From Roseicyclus marinus (lineage in GTDB: Bacteria > Pseudomonadota > Alphaproteobacteria > Rhodobacterales > Rhodobacteraceae): a stretch of 64,000 nt of DNA. A model generated the notes under the pieces. That model was not told the origin of the DNA. It saw nothing but the letters and a program-made list of their open reading frames with translations, and searched no databases. The stretch lies in NCBI RefSeq assembly GCF_036322625.1, contig NZ_AP027266.1:1553001-1617000 (forward strand), given 5' to 3'. Below, one piece after another: positions 41,690 to 50,960 of the stretch. The position numbers and the translations under genes are program-made. The stretch's first letter is position 1; each line of letters opens with the position of its first letter.

Positions 41690-42010
41690 AAGTGCAGGCT
41701 TCTGTTGCCAGGTGCCTGCGAACCCCGCCTTACGCTGCTAGGCGCAAGGACTTAGTTTCGGCGACCCGAGCTGCTTACGCAGCCAGAGCCATTGCCGGAG
41801 CACGGTTGTCATTTGCAACTGTACGTTTCGGACCGATAACGGTGGTACCTCACCGGGACAAAGCATAACCCCTTTAGACGTTCGTCGATCCTGTTTCGGC
41901 CCCATGCACCGCAAATGACGGTTGTTGGTGGAGCCGCCGGGTACCGCCCCCGGGTCCGAGCCGCTTATTCCGAGCGCGTTTATGTCCATAGTCCCGTTGC
42001 CGGGACACCC
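41690..42010 (-). ncRNA. ssrA: tmRNA, circularly permuted two-piece form
   Basis: The minus strand reads acceptor piece, then a 22-base spacer (41904-41925), then coding piece. The acceptor 3' end is CGGCTCC-ACCA at 41926-41936, preceded by T-arm CCGGG-GGCGGTA-CCCGG. The coding piece starts GGGGCCG at 41903, pairs with CGGCTCC (one G-U), and continues AACAGGATCGACG. The tag frame GCAAATGACAACCGTGCTCC and onward translates ANDNRAPAMALAA then TAA. The 3' hairpin is at 41694-41719. Outer ends are approximate. Rescues stalled ribosomes and tags the nascent chain for ClpXP. Confidence 0.95.
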
Positions 42011-42075
42011 CAGAGATACGCGGGCGGGCTCGGGTTTTCAAGATGGATGGCGCGGGAATGGCCCCTTGCATGATA

Positions 42076-42088
42076 GTTATGACATAAC
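42076..42088. promoter_or_regulatory. AT-rich promoter region with GTTATGACATAAC dyad
   Basis: A perfect 13-bp dyad (GTTATG-A-CATAAC) in an AT-rich patch (42070-42106) between divergent tmRNA and the 102-aa gene. Likely overlaps promoter elements for one or both; regulator unknown. Confidence 0.4.
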
Positions 42089-42122
42089 ATAACGTATTGT
42101 TCCGTCACATGGAGGGCAGGCA

Positions 42123-42431
42123 ATGCGTCATGATCCCCGTTTCAGCAGGTTTGCGCCGTCCCGGCAGGATCATGCGCCACAGGCTGGCGGCAATCTGGGC
42201 GCGACGCGGCTGAAGCGGCGGTCGCGGGCGGAGGATCCGATGCGGGCCTATGATGCGCTGCCGGCGGAATTGCGCGATTGGGTGGCCCATGCGGCGCGCC
42301 CCTGGTCGCCCCGGTCCTGCCTGCGGCTGTGGCGGCGGGCCATGGCCGAGGAGGGGTGCCCGAAGCGCGCAAGGGCGCGGTTGGACCGGGCAGAGGCCGC
42401 GATGCTGGCGCGCGATCCGGGAATGGCCTGA
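42123..42431 (+). CDS. Small conserved protein (DUF6525-like)
   Basis: 102-residue Arg-rich protein. The core RRSRAEDPMRAYDALPAELRDWVAHAARPWSPRSCLRLWRRA contains a D-P-M-R-x-Y-D-x-L-P-x-x-L-R motif I associate with DUF6525 proteins of Rhodobacterales. Ribosome site GGAGGGCAG precedes ATG 42123. Function unknown; a nucleic-acid-binding role would fit the charge but is speculation. Ends at a strong bidirectional terminator. Confidence 0.6.
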   Translation: MRHDPRFSRFAPSRQDHAPQAGGNLGATRLKRRSRAEDPMRAYDALPAELRDWVAHAARPWSPRSCLRLWRRAMAEEGCPKRARARLDRAEAAMLARDPGMA

Positions 42432-42440
42432 GCCAAAAGA

Positions 42441-42468
42441 AAACGGGCGCCACGACGGGCGCCCGTTT
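42441..42468. terminator. Bidirectional intrinsic terminator
   Basis: Perfect 11-bp stem AAACGGGCGCC/GGCGCCCGTTT with a 6-base loop. It is followed by T-rich tracts on both strands (TTTCGG rightward, GTTTTCTTTTGG leftward). It separates the convergent 102-aa gene and the binding-protein gene. Confidence 0.85.
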
Positions 42469-42489
42469 CGGTGATCTGTGCAGATCGGA

Positions 42490-43533
42490 TCAGAAGCCCG
42501 ACTTGATCCGTTCGAAGGCTTCGGCCTGACGCTCGCGCTGTTCGTTGGACATCGGGAGTTGCGCCAGAACCGGCACCGTCACGGGGCCAAGGCCCGCGGC
42601 CTCGAGCGCCTCGGCACCGAGCGCCTGAAGGGCGGCGTCATTGGCGGTGCCGAACCCGTTGTCGAGCAGCGGGCCCGCCGACACTTCGGCATGCATCGCG
42701 TTGATGAAATCATAGGCCTGATCTTCGGAGCCTTCGCCATTGGCCATGTTCACGTAGCCGCAAAGCCAGACAGAGGTGCCCTCGGTCGTGTTGCGCTGGA
42801 AGCCCACGGGGAAGCCCTCGTCCGCGAGTGCGACGGGAACCTCGTTCCAGACCCAGGCGGCCTGAACCTGACCGGAGGCCATGAGCTGCGCGATCTCGCC
42901 GGGATCGACCCAGTAGTTCAGCAGGTTGGGGTGGATCTGGCGCAGCCAGGCGGTGGCGGCTTCGAATTGTTCGTCGGTGGCGTTGGTCCAGTCGGTCACG
43001 CCGGTGGCGAGATAGGCCAGCGCATAGGCATCATCGACGTTGTCGGGGATCGACAGGCGCCCGGCATAGGCGGGGTTGGTGAAGATCTGGAGCGAGGCCA
43101 CGTCCTCGGCCGGGACGGTTTCGGCATTGTAGGCGATGGCGGTCGAGCCGAAATCGGTGGGAACCCACATCAGATCGGCGGAGCCTGCGCGCACATCCGA
43201 GCCCAGAAGGTCGGAGTTCAGCGTCTCGTAGGCGTCGATGCGCGAGCGGTCCCAGGCTTCGATGATGCCCGATTCCTGCCAGCGCGGCACGGAGCCTGCG
43301 CAGATATGGGTGACATCGGACCGGAAGCCCGCGAGCAGGCGCTGAAACGCCTCATCCTCGTCGCCGAAGAAGACGAATTCGGGCGATGCGCCGTGCTGGT
43401 CGATGAAGGGCTGGTGGAATTCGGGCGTTTCGAACCCCGAATAGTCAAAGACGAGAAGGTCTTGCGCTGCGGCCAGCGAGGGCACGGTGAGTGCAAGGGC
43501 CATGGCAGTGCCGAGGGCGGTGCGATTGGTCAT
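42490..43533 (-). CDS. ABC transporter substrate-binding protein, PotD/PotF-like (orphan)
   Basis: 347-residue exported solute-binding protein. Signal peptide of about 23 residues (ALALTVPSLAAA-QD), then DLLVFDYSGFETPEFHQPF, DVTHICAGSVPRWQESG, VPTDFGSTAIAYN and NYWVDPGEIAQLMASGQVQ, the periplasmic fold of polyamine-type binding proteins. No permease or ATPase gene adjoins. The permease/ATPase operon of the same class at 28-31 kb lacks a binding protein and is a candidate partner. It may be co-regulated with the GntR gene 117 bases upstream. Confidence 0.87.
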   Translation of the reverse strand: MTNRTALGTAMALALTVPSLAAAQDLLVFDYSGFETPEFHQPFIDQHGASPEFVFFGDEDEAFQRLLAGFRSDVTHICAGSVPRWQESGIIEAWDRSRIDAYETLNSDLLGSDVRAGSADLMWVPTDFGSTAIAYNAETVPAEDVASLQIFTNPAYAGRLSIPDNVDDAYALAYLATGVTDWTNATDEQFEAATAWLRQIHPNLLNYWVDPGEIAQLMASGQVQAAWVWNEVPVALADEGFPVGFQRNTTEGTSVWLCGYVNMANGEGSEDQAYDFINAMHAEVSAGPLLDNGFGTANDAALQALGAEALEAAGLGPVTVPVLAQLPMSNEQRERQAEAFERIKSGF

Positions 43534-43650
43534 GTGTCTGCGATCCCTGTTGTGTCAATCCGGGGCTCGGATCGCGTGGGAACCTAAGTGTGCAGGGCGC
43601 AGTGGACAAGGGCAATTGCCGGGCGTTTCGGGTTAAAATGCCCAAGGGGC

Positions 43651-44391
43651 CTAGGCGCTGCCCGGTGCGGCGGCGCGGGCGGCAAAGACCGATTGCGCGA
43701 GCTGGCGGGTATAGGTCTCGAGCTCTTCGAGGGCGCGGGCGATCCCTGCGCCGTCCCGATCCTCGGCCGCATCCGCGATCCGGCGGTGCAGCGCCACGAT
43801 GCGTTCGCGCGAGCGGGCGGTGAAGGTGATCATGTTCATCAGGGGCTGCATCGCCTCGACCGCGCCGGCAAGCTGGTAGGACAGGACCGGGTTGCCCGCC
43901 GCATCGACGAGCGCGCGATGAAAGGCCACATCGGAGGCGCAAAACGCCTCGTCCGTCAGGCCGGGCTGGGCCTGGCGCGTGATCTCGGCCCGCATGGTGG
44001 CCAGATGGTCGGGTTGACGCCTGTCGGCGGCGAGGCCCGCACAGGCGCGTTCCATGGCAAAGCGCGCCTCGCAGGCGGCATCGAAGCTGACCTCGTTCAT
44101 GCCCAAAAGCAGCGTGGAGGTCGTGACCTGCTGGGCATAGGCATCGGCATAGCTGAGCCGGTTGACGAAAGCCCCGCCGAAAGCCCCGCGCTGGGTGCGG
44201 ATGAGCGATTGCGCGGCCAGGCGTTTCAGCGCCTCGCGCACCGTGGGGCGGGAGACGGCGAATTGCTCGGCCAGTTCGGCCTCGGAGGGGAGGCGGTCGC
44301 CCACGATCAGCTTGCCCGACACGATCGCGTCGCGGATCGCGGCGGCGATCTGGGCGGAGAGGCCAGCGGGATGGTCGGGGTCGATTTTCAT
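43651..44391 (-). CDS. FadR-subfamily GntR transcriptional regulator
   Basis: 246-residue regulator: N-terminal winged HTH (IRDAIVSGKLIVGDRLPSEAELAEQF, SRPTVREALKRLAAQSLI) and an all-helical FadR-type C-terminal domain (FDAACEARFAMERACAGLAA, DVAFHRALVDAAGNPVL, LHRRIADAA) with His/Asp metal-binding positions typical of FCD ligand domains. No ribosome site before ATG 44391; a dyad operator ends 2 bases away, so the mRNA may be leaderless and self-repressed. It lies divergent to the dmdA operon; GntR genes flank dmdA in other roseobacters. Confidence 0.88.
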   Translation of the reverse strand: MKIDPDHPAGLSAQIAAAIRDAIVSGKLIVGDRLPSEAELAEQFAVSRPTVREALKRLAAQSLIRTQRGAFGGAFVNRLSYADAYAQQVTTSTLLLGMNEVSFDAACEARFAMERACAGLAADRRQPDHLATMRAEITRQAQPGLTDEAFCASDVAFHRALVDAAGNPVLSYQLAGAVEAMQPLMNMITFTARSRERIVALHRRIADAAEDRDGAGIARALEELETYTRQLAQSVFAARAAAPGSA

Positions 44392-44392
44392 T

Positions 44393-44416
44393 TGTCAGAC
44401 ATTTAAAGGTCTGACA
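44393..44416. promoter_or_regulatory. GntR/FadR-type operator between gntR and the dmdA operon
   Basis: Perfect inverted repeat TGTCAGAC, 8 bases (ATTTAAAG), GTCTGACA. Each arm contains the GTC/GAC core usual for FadR-type sites. It abuts the gntR start codon and lies 46 bases before the first gene of the rightward operon, so one site could repress both. Confidence 0.7.
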
Positions 44417-44461
44417 TTTTCCTGTCCAGAGGATTGAGTCGCTTGGGGGAGGGCGGCCCGC

Positions 44462-45223
44462 ATGATCGCCACCCGTATCCGCAGCATGGGCAAGCCGGAA
44501 TGGCTGGGTCTTTACGGCCTGATCCTGGTCGCCTGGGGCCTGATCTATGCGATGGCGATTCCCGCCGATCTGCGGGCGGCAGGCGAGGTCTATGGCTGGG
44601 AGCTGATCGCGGCGCTGTGTGTCGCCACGCCCGATGCGGCGGGATTTGCGGGGCTGGTCGCGATGTGGGCGATCATGTCGGCGGCGATGATGGTTCCCAC
44701 GATGCTGCCCGCGCTGGCCACCTATGACGATCTGTCGGCGGCGGGGGCAAGAACGCGGATCTGGGCGCTGGTGGGCGGTTACCTCATGATCTGGCTGGGG
44801 TTTTCGGCCCTGGCCGCGGGGGCGCAGATGGTGCTGGTCGGCGCGGGGTTGCTGGACCCGTTCGGGGCGAGCCTGTCCGGCTTGCTGTCGGCGCTGTTGT
44901 TGGCGCTGGCGGGGGCGTGGCAATTCACGGCGTTCAAGGAGGCCTGCCTGTCGAAATGCCGCCAGCCGATGATGTTTTTCCTCCAGCATTGGGAGGAGGG
45001 GCCGTGGCGCAACGGGCTGCGGCTGGGCGCGGTCTGTTTGGGATGTTGCTGGGCGCTGATGCTGCTGGGGTTCGTGGGGGGCGTGATGAACCTCGCCTTC
45101 ATGGGGATCGCGACGGTTCTGATGGTCCTGGAAAAACTGCCCGAGATCGGGCGCTGGCTGACGCGGCCCGTGGGCTTTGCATTGCTGGGCGGGGCGGCGG
45201 TGACGCTGGCCACGACCCTTTGA
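44462..45223 (+). CDS. DUF2182 membrane protein
   Basis: 253-residue membrane protein with about seven hydrophobic helices. MWAIMSAAMMVPTMLPAL (a Met-rich helix) and TAFKEACLSKCRQPM with two cysteines match the DUF2182 family, described as predicted metal-binding. Continues LGCCWALMLL. First gene of a rightward operon; 14 bases to the DUF1326 gene, its common partner. A role in metal delivery or export is a family-level guess. Confidence 0.8.
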   Translation: MIATRIRSMGKPEWLGLYGLILVAWGLIYAMAIPADLRAAGEVYGWELIAALCVATPDAAGFAGLVAMWAIMSAAMMVPTMLPALATYDDLSAAGARTRIWALVGGYLMIWLGFSALAAGAQMVLVGAGLLDPFGASLSGLLSALLLALAGAWQFTAFKEACLSKCRQPMMFFLQHWEEGPWRNGLRLGAVCLGCCWALMLLGFVGGVMNLAFMGIATVLMVLEKLPEIGRWLTRPVGFALLGGAAVTLATTL

Positions 45224-45237
45224 GGAGGAGATGAGAG

Positions 45238-45930
45238 ATGGCAAGTGATCGCATCGCGGTGGCGGCACCGATCGACAACCGCGCGGCCGGTGCGCCCCGG
45301 TCGGGGCAAGGCACGATCCCCTGGGCGATCAAGGGGGAGTTGATCCTCAACTGCAATTGCACGGTGTTCTGCCCTTGCGTCGTGTCGCTGGGCCTGCATC
45401 CGCCGACCGAGGGGCATTGCCAGACCTGGGGCGGGGTCCGGATCGACGCGGGCCATTACGGCGAGACCGACCTGTCGGGGCTGAACATCGGGCTGTTGAT
45501 CGAGATCCCGGGCATGATGAGCCGGGGCAACTGGAAGGTGGCGCTCTTCATCGATGACCGCGCCAGCGACGCGGCCTATCGCGCGCTGGTCGACATCTTT
45601 TCGGGCAAGGCCAAGGGCACCACGGGGCTGTTCAGCGTGCTCGTTGGCGAGGTGATCGGGGTGGAACGCCAGCCCGTCAGCTACGAGACCGACGGCAAGA
45701 CGCGCCACATCACGGTGGGCCGCAAGATCGAGGGCGTGGTCTATCCGGTGGGCGGCAAGGACCCCGACGAGGATATCGTGATCCGCAACACCAAGTACTG
45801 GATGGGCCCCGACATCACGGTGGCCACCGCCAGCAAGGGCCGCGTGCGCGCCTTTGGCCGGGTCTGGGATTTCGGGGGGCGGTCGGCCGAGATCTGCCAG
45901 ATCGACTGGTCCGGGCCGGGCAAGGGGTAA
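45238..45930 (+). CDS. DUF1326 protein with CNCxxxCPC metal-binding motif
   Basis: 230-residue cytosolic protein. Cys39, Cys41, Cys45 and Cys47 in ILNCNCTVFCPC form a dense thiolate site; GHCQTWGG adds another Cys. The rest is beta-rich (GNWKVALFIDDRAS, PVSYETDGKTRHITVGRKIEG). This is the DUF1326 arrangement and these genes typically adjoin DUF2182. Ribosome site GAGGAGATGAGAG before ATG 45238. Four bases separate it from the DinB gene. Copper or other soft-metal binding is plausible given the cysteines. Confidence 0.82.
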   Translation: MASDRIAVAAPIDNRAAGAPRSGQGTIPWAIKGELILNCNCTVFCPCVVSLGLHPPTEGHCQTWGGVRIDAGHYGETDLSGLNIGLLIEIPGMMSRGNWKVALFIDDRASDAAYRALVDIFSGKAKGTTGLFSVLVGEVIGVERQPVSYETDGKTRHITVGRKIEGVVYPVGGKDPDEDIVIRNTKYWMGPDITVATASKGRVRAFGRVWDFGGRSAEICQIDWSGPGKG

Positions 45931-45934
45931 ATCC

Positions 45935-46450
45935 ATGATCACCCCCGATTATTGCCGGATGATGGCGCGCTACAACGCCTGGCAGAACCAGTCGATCTTT
46001 CAGGCGGCGGCAAGCCTGACCGAGGCGGAGCGGGAGGCCCATAGGGGCGCGTTCTTCGGCTCGATCCGGGCGACGTTGAGCCACCTGATGTGGGGCGACC
46101 TGATGTGGATGGCGCGGTTCGACGGCGGCGCGGGGCCGGGAGGCAGCATCGCGGCCTCGCCCGGGATGTATGATTGGGCGACGCTCTGGTCCGAGCGCCC
46201 CAAGCTTGATGCGCGGATCGCGGGATGGGCCTGGATGGTGACGGGCGAGGACCTGGCGGGGGACATCCGCTGGCATTCCTTTGCCATGGGTCGCGAGATC
46301 GGCAAGCCGGCCTCGGTCTGCGTGATGCATCTGTTCAACCACCAGACCCATCACCGGGGGCAGGTGCATGCCATGCTGACGGCGGCAGGCGCGAGGCCCG
46401 ACGATACCGATCTTCCCTTCATGCCCGAGGATATCCCCGAATGGCGCTGA
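45935..46450 (+). CDS. DinB-family protein (putative metal-dependent hydrolase/thiol transferase)
   Basis: 171-residue four-helix protein. MMARYNAWQNQSIF at the N-terminus, LSHLMWGDLMWMARF with the first His, and HLFNHQTHHRGQVHAMLT with the remaining His ligands give the DinB metal triad. Some members transfer low-molecular-weight thiols, others are uncharacterised. The last 10 bases overlap the ATG of dmdA, so translation is coupled to DMSP demethylation. Start ATG 45935 has AAGGGG upstream. Confidence 0.82.
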   Translation: MITPDYCRMMARYNAWQNQSIFQAAASLTEAEREAHRGAFFGSIRATLSHLMWGDLMWMARFDGGAGPGGSIAASPGMYDWATLWSERPKLDARIAGWAWMVTGEDLAGDIRWHSFAMGREIGKPASVCVMHLFNHQTHHRGQVHAMLTAAGARPDDTDLPFMPEDIPEWR

Positions 46451-47544
46451 TTTCCCCCTCGCGCCGGTTGCGGCGCACGCCCTTTTCCGACGGGGTCGAG
46501 GCCGCGGGCGTGAGCGCCTACACGGTCTACAACCACATGCTGTTGCCGACTGTCTTTGCCTCGGTCGAGGAGGATTACCGCCATCTCAAATCCGCCGTGC
46601 AGGTCTGGGACGTGGCCTGCGAGAGGCAGGTGGAGGTGCGGGGGCCCGATGCGGGCAAGCTGGTGCAGATGCTGAGCCCGCGCGACCTGCGGGGCATGTT
46701 GCCGGGGCAATGCTACTACCTGCCCATGGTAGATGAGACGGGCGGCATGTTGAACGACCCGGTGGCGGTGAAACTGGCGGAGGATCGCTGGTGGATTTCC
46801 ATCGCCGACAGCGACCTGTTGTTCTGGGTGAAGGGGATCGCGCATGGCTACAGGCTGGATGTGCTGATCGACGAGCCCGATGTCTCGCCGCTCGCCGTGC
46901 AGGGCCCCTTGGCCGATGAGCTGATGGCGCGGGTCTTTGGCGATGGGGTGCGGGGCATCCGCTTTTTCCGATTTGGGCATTTCGATTTCATGGGACGCGA
47001 CATGGTGATCGCGCGCTCGGGCTATTCCAAGCAGGGCGGGTTCGAGATCTATGTCGAGGGGTCCGATATGGGCATGCCGCTGTGGCATGCGCTGATGGAG
47101 GCGGGGCGCGATCTGGATGTGCGGGCGGGCTGCCCCAACGGGATCGAGCGGGTCGAGGGCGGATTGTTGAGCTACGGCAATGACATGACGCGCGAGAACA
47201 CGCCGCATGAGGCGGGCTTGGGCCGGTTTTGCAATACGGCGACGGCCATCGGCTGCATCGGGCGCGATGCGCTGCTCAGGGTGGTCAAGGACGGTCCGGT
47301 CAAGCAGGTGCGCGGCATCGAGATCGAGACCGACCGATTGCCGCGCTGCGACAGGGCCTGGCAGCTGTCGGATCGGGGCAAACGGGTGGGGCAGGTGACC
47401 TCGGCCGCCGTCTCGCCCGATTTCGGCTGTGGGGTGGCCATCGGCATGGTGCGGATGACGCATTGGGACGAGGGCACCGAGGTGACGGTCGAGACGCAGG
47501 ACGGCACCTTTCCGGCGCGCGTTCGCGAGAATTTCTGGATTTGA
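46441..47544 (+). CDS. dmdA: Dimethylsulfoniopropionate demethylase
   Basis: 367-residue GcvT-fold enzyme moving a methyl group from DMSP to tetrahydrofolate, giving methylmercaptopropionate and 5-methyl-THF. Segments characteristic of marine roseobacter DmdA are present: SRRLRRTPFSDGVEAAGVSAYTVYNHM (read in two parts), VQVWDVACERQVEVRGPDA, DPVAVKLAEDRWWISIADSD, RFFRFGHFDF, GYSKQGGFEIYVEGS and ERVEGGLLSYGNDMTRENTP. ATG 46441 overlaps the DinB gene by 10 bases. acuI follows after 51 bases. Sequence fits DmdA rather than generic aminomethyltransferase. Confidence 0.93.
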   Translation: MALISPSRRLRRTPFSDGVEAAGVSAYTVYNHMLLPTVFASVEEDYRHLKSAVQVWDVACERQVEVRGPDAGKLVQMLSPRDLRGMLPGQCYYLPMVDETGGMLNDPVAVKLAEDRWWISIADSDLLFWVKGIAHGYRLDVLIDEPDVSPLAVQGPLADELMARVFGDGVRGIRFFRFGHFDFMGRDMVIARSGYSKQGGFEIYVEGSDMGMPLWHALMEAGRDLDVRAGCPNGIERVEGGLLSYGNDMTRENTPHEAGLGRFCNTATAIGCIGRDALLRVVKDGPVKQVRGIEIETDRLPRCDRAWQLSDRGKRVGQVTSAAVSPDFGCGVAIGMVRMTHWDEGTEVTVETQDGTFPARVRENFWI

Positions 47545-47595
47545 AACAGGCAATTGCCGCGCGACGTTGATGTGCGGCGGAGAAGGAGAGGCAAG

Positions 47596-48588
47596 ATGGC
47601 ATTCCGCGCATTGGTGGTGGAGAAGGACGACGAGGGCAAGACGCATGGGTCCGTCCAGACGCTGGACGAGGCGCAATTGCCCCCGGGCGACGTGACGGTC
47701 GCGGTCGAGTATTCCACGGTGAATTACAAGGATGGCCTCTGCCTTGGTCCCGGCGGCGGGTTGGTGCGCAGCTACCCCCATGTTCCGGGGATCGATTTCG
47801 CGGGCGTGGTCGAGGCCTCGGACGATCCGCGCTACAAGGCGGGCGACAAGGTCGTCCTGACCGGCTGGCGCGTGGGCGAGGTGCATTGGGGCGGCTATGC
47901 CGAAAAGGCGCGGCTGAAGGCCGATTGGCTGGTGCCCTTGCCCGACGGCTTGAGCACGCGGGCGGCCATGGCGGTGGGCACGGCGGGGTTCACCGCGATG
48001 CTGGCGTTGATGGCGCTGGAGGATCACGGGCTGAAACCCGGCGCGGGCGAGGTTCTGGTGACAGGGGCGGCAGGCGGCGTGGGGTCGGTCGCGACCGCGA
48101 TCCTGGCCCAGCTGGGCCATGAGGTCGCCGCCGTCACGGGGCGGCCGGAGCAGGAGGATTACCTGAAGGGCCTTGGCGCCGCCCGGATCGTGCCGCGCGC
48201 CGATCTGGCCGAGACGGTCAAGCGCCCGCTCGAGGCCGAGACCTGGGCCGGATGTGTCGATGCGGTGGGCGGCGCGATGCTGGCCCGCGTGCTGGGACAG
48301 ATGAAATACGGTGCCTCGGTCGCCGCCGTGGGGCTGGCGGGGGGAGCGGGCCTGCCTGCGACGGTCATCCCCTTTCTGCTGCGCGGTGTGAACCTCTTGG
48401 GCATCGACAGCGTGATGCAGCCTCATGACAACCGTCTGCGCGCCTGGGAAAGGATCGCGCGCGATCTGCCGATGGACAAGCTCGAGGCGATGATCGCGCC
48501 TGCCACGCTTGAGGATCTGCCCCGGCTGGGGGCGGCGATCCTGAAGGGCGAGGTGCGCGGACGCGTCGTGGTCGACGTGCGGGGTTGA
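47596..48588 (+). CDS. acuI: Acryloyl-CoA reductase (YhdH/AcuI medium-chain reductase)
   Basis: 330-residue NADPH-dependent zinc-free MDR enzyme reducing acryloyl-CoA to propionyl-CoA, which detoxifies acrylate from DMSP breakdown. STVNYKDGLCLGPGG, HVPGIDFAGVV, GTAGFTAMLALMALED, the nucleotide loop VTGAAGGVGSVA and GIDSVMQPHDNRLRAW are AcuI/YhdH hallmarks. AAGGAGAGG precedes ATG 47596. Position right after dmdA is the standard roseobacter arrangement. Confidence 0.93.
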   Translation: MAFRALVVEKDDEGKTHGSVQTLDEAQLPPGDVTVAVEYSTVNYKDGLCLGPGGGLVRSYPHVPGIDFAGVVEASDDPRYKAGDKVVLTGWRVGEVHWGGYAEKARLKADWLVPLPDGLSTRAAMAVGTAGFTAMLALMALEDHGLKPGAGEVLVTGAAGGVGSVATAILAQLGHEVAAVTGRPEQEDYLKGLGAARIVPRADLAETVKRPLEAETWAGCVDAVGGAMLARVLGQMKYGASVAAVGLAGGAGLPATVIPFLLRGVNLLGIDSVMQPHDNRLRAWERIARDLPMDKLEAMIAPATLEDLPRLGAAILKGEVRGRVVVDVRG

Positions 48589-48635
48589 GCGGAGGGCGTT
48601 GACCCGACCGGGGCTTTCGTGTTTGGCGTCTTGTC

Positions 48636-48658
48636 TGCATATTTGTGGAAAGATGAAG
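48636..48658 (+). repeat. 23-nt recurrent intergenic motif, copy D
   Basis: TGCATATTT, GT, GGAAAGATGAAG, 47 bases after the acuI stop and 17 bases before the rlmE start. Confidence 0.8.
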
Positions 48659-48675
48659 CGAGGCATCTGGGGATC

Positions 48676-49392
48676 ATGGCGAAGAGCCCGACCGGCAAGA
48701 GCACGAGCGGACGCGGCCAGCGCGAGTTGCGCGCCAAGGTCAAGACCGCGCGTGGGCGCAAGCTGAGCTCGACGCTCTGGCTGGAGCGGCAGTTGAACGA
48801 CCCCTATGTCCAGCGTGCCAAGCGCGAGGGCTACAGGGGGCGGGCGGCCTACAAGATCATGGAGCTCGATGACCGCTACCGGTTCCTTGTGCCGGGTGCG
48901 CGGGTCGTGGACCTTGGCTGTGCGCCGGGGGGCTGGTGCCAGGTGGCGGTGCCGCGGATCAATGCGCTTGGCGAGAAGTCGGGCAAGGCTGTGGGCCGCA
49001 TCATCGGCGTCGATCTGCAGGAGGTTGAGCCGATCGCGGGCGCCGAGCTGCATGTGCTCGATTTCATGGAGGATGGCGCGGACGAGAAGGTGAAGGGCTG
49101 GCTGGGGGGGCGGGCCGATGTCGTGATGAGCGACATGGCGGCCAGCGCCTCGGGGCACAAGCAGACCGACCATCTGCGCATCGTGGCGCTGTGCGAGGCG
49201 GCGGCGCAGCTGGCCTTTGACGTGCTGGAACCCGGCGGGACCTTTGTCGCCAAGGTCCTGGCGGGGGGGGCCGAGAGCGGGTTGCAGACGCTGTTGAAGC
49301 AGCGGTTCGACAAGGTGGCCAATGTCAAGCCGCCCGCGAGCCGGTCGGACAGTTCCGAGAAATTCGTGGTTGCGACAGGGTTTCGCGGCTGA
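48676..49392 (+). CDS. rlmE: 23S rRNA (uridine-2'-O-)-methyltransferase RlmE (RrmJ/FtsJ)
   Basis: 238-residue methyltransferase modifying U2552 of 23S rRNA. Basic N-terminus ([21 protein letters not shown]), [12 protein letters not shown] with the first catalytic Lys, SAM motif [34 protein letters not shown] (Asp) and [11 protein letters not shown] (Lys) followed by [14 protein letters not shown] (Glu): the K-D-K-E tetrad is complete. ATG 48676 starts MAKSPTGKS. Confidence 0.94.
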   Translation: MAKSPTGKSTSGRGQRELRAKVKTARGRKLSSTLWLERQLNDPYVQRAKREGYRGRAAYKIMELDDRYRFLVPGARVVDLGCAPGGWCQVAVPRINALGEKSGKAVGRIIGVDLQEVEPIAGAELHVLDFMEDGADEKVKGWLGGRADVVMSDMAASASGHKQTDHLRIVALCEAAAQLAFDVLEPGGTFVAKVLAGGAESGLQTLLKQRFDKVANVKPPASRSDSSEKFVVATGFRG

Positions 49393-49465
49393 CCCCAGAT
49401 TTCGGTCTTTTCTTCGCGCCCGACCCATGGGATAGGGCCGTGGCAACGCAATCCCCGACCTGTAG

Positions 49466-50929
<1,464 letters not shown>

Positions 50930-50960
50930 GGGTTCTGCGGGCCGATCTTGAGGTGGTTTC

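Noticed and set aside
41738-41989. 83-codon minus-strand open frame
   Set aside because: Lies inside the tmRNA gene and has no protein-like features beyond the short tag frame in another phase.
46441-47544. Glycine-cleavage aminomethyltransferase (GcvT) as identity of this gene
   Set aside because: No gcvH/gcvP nearby, acuI follows directly, and several DmdA-type segments are present.
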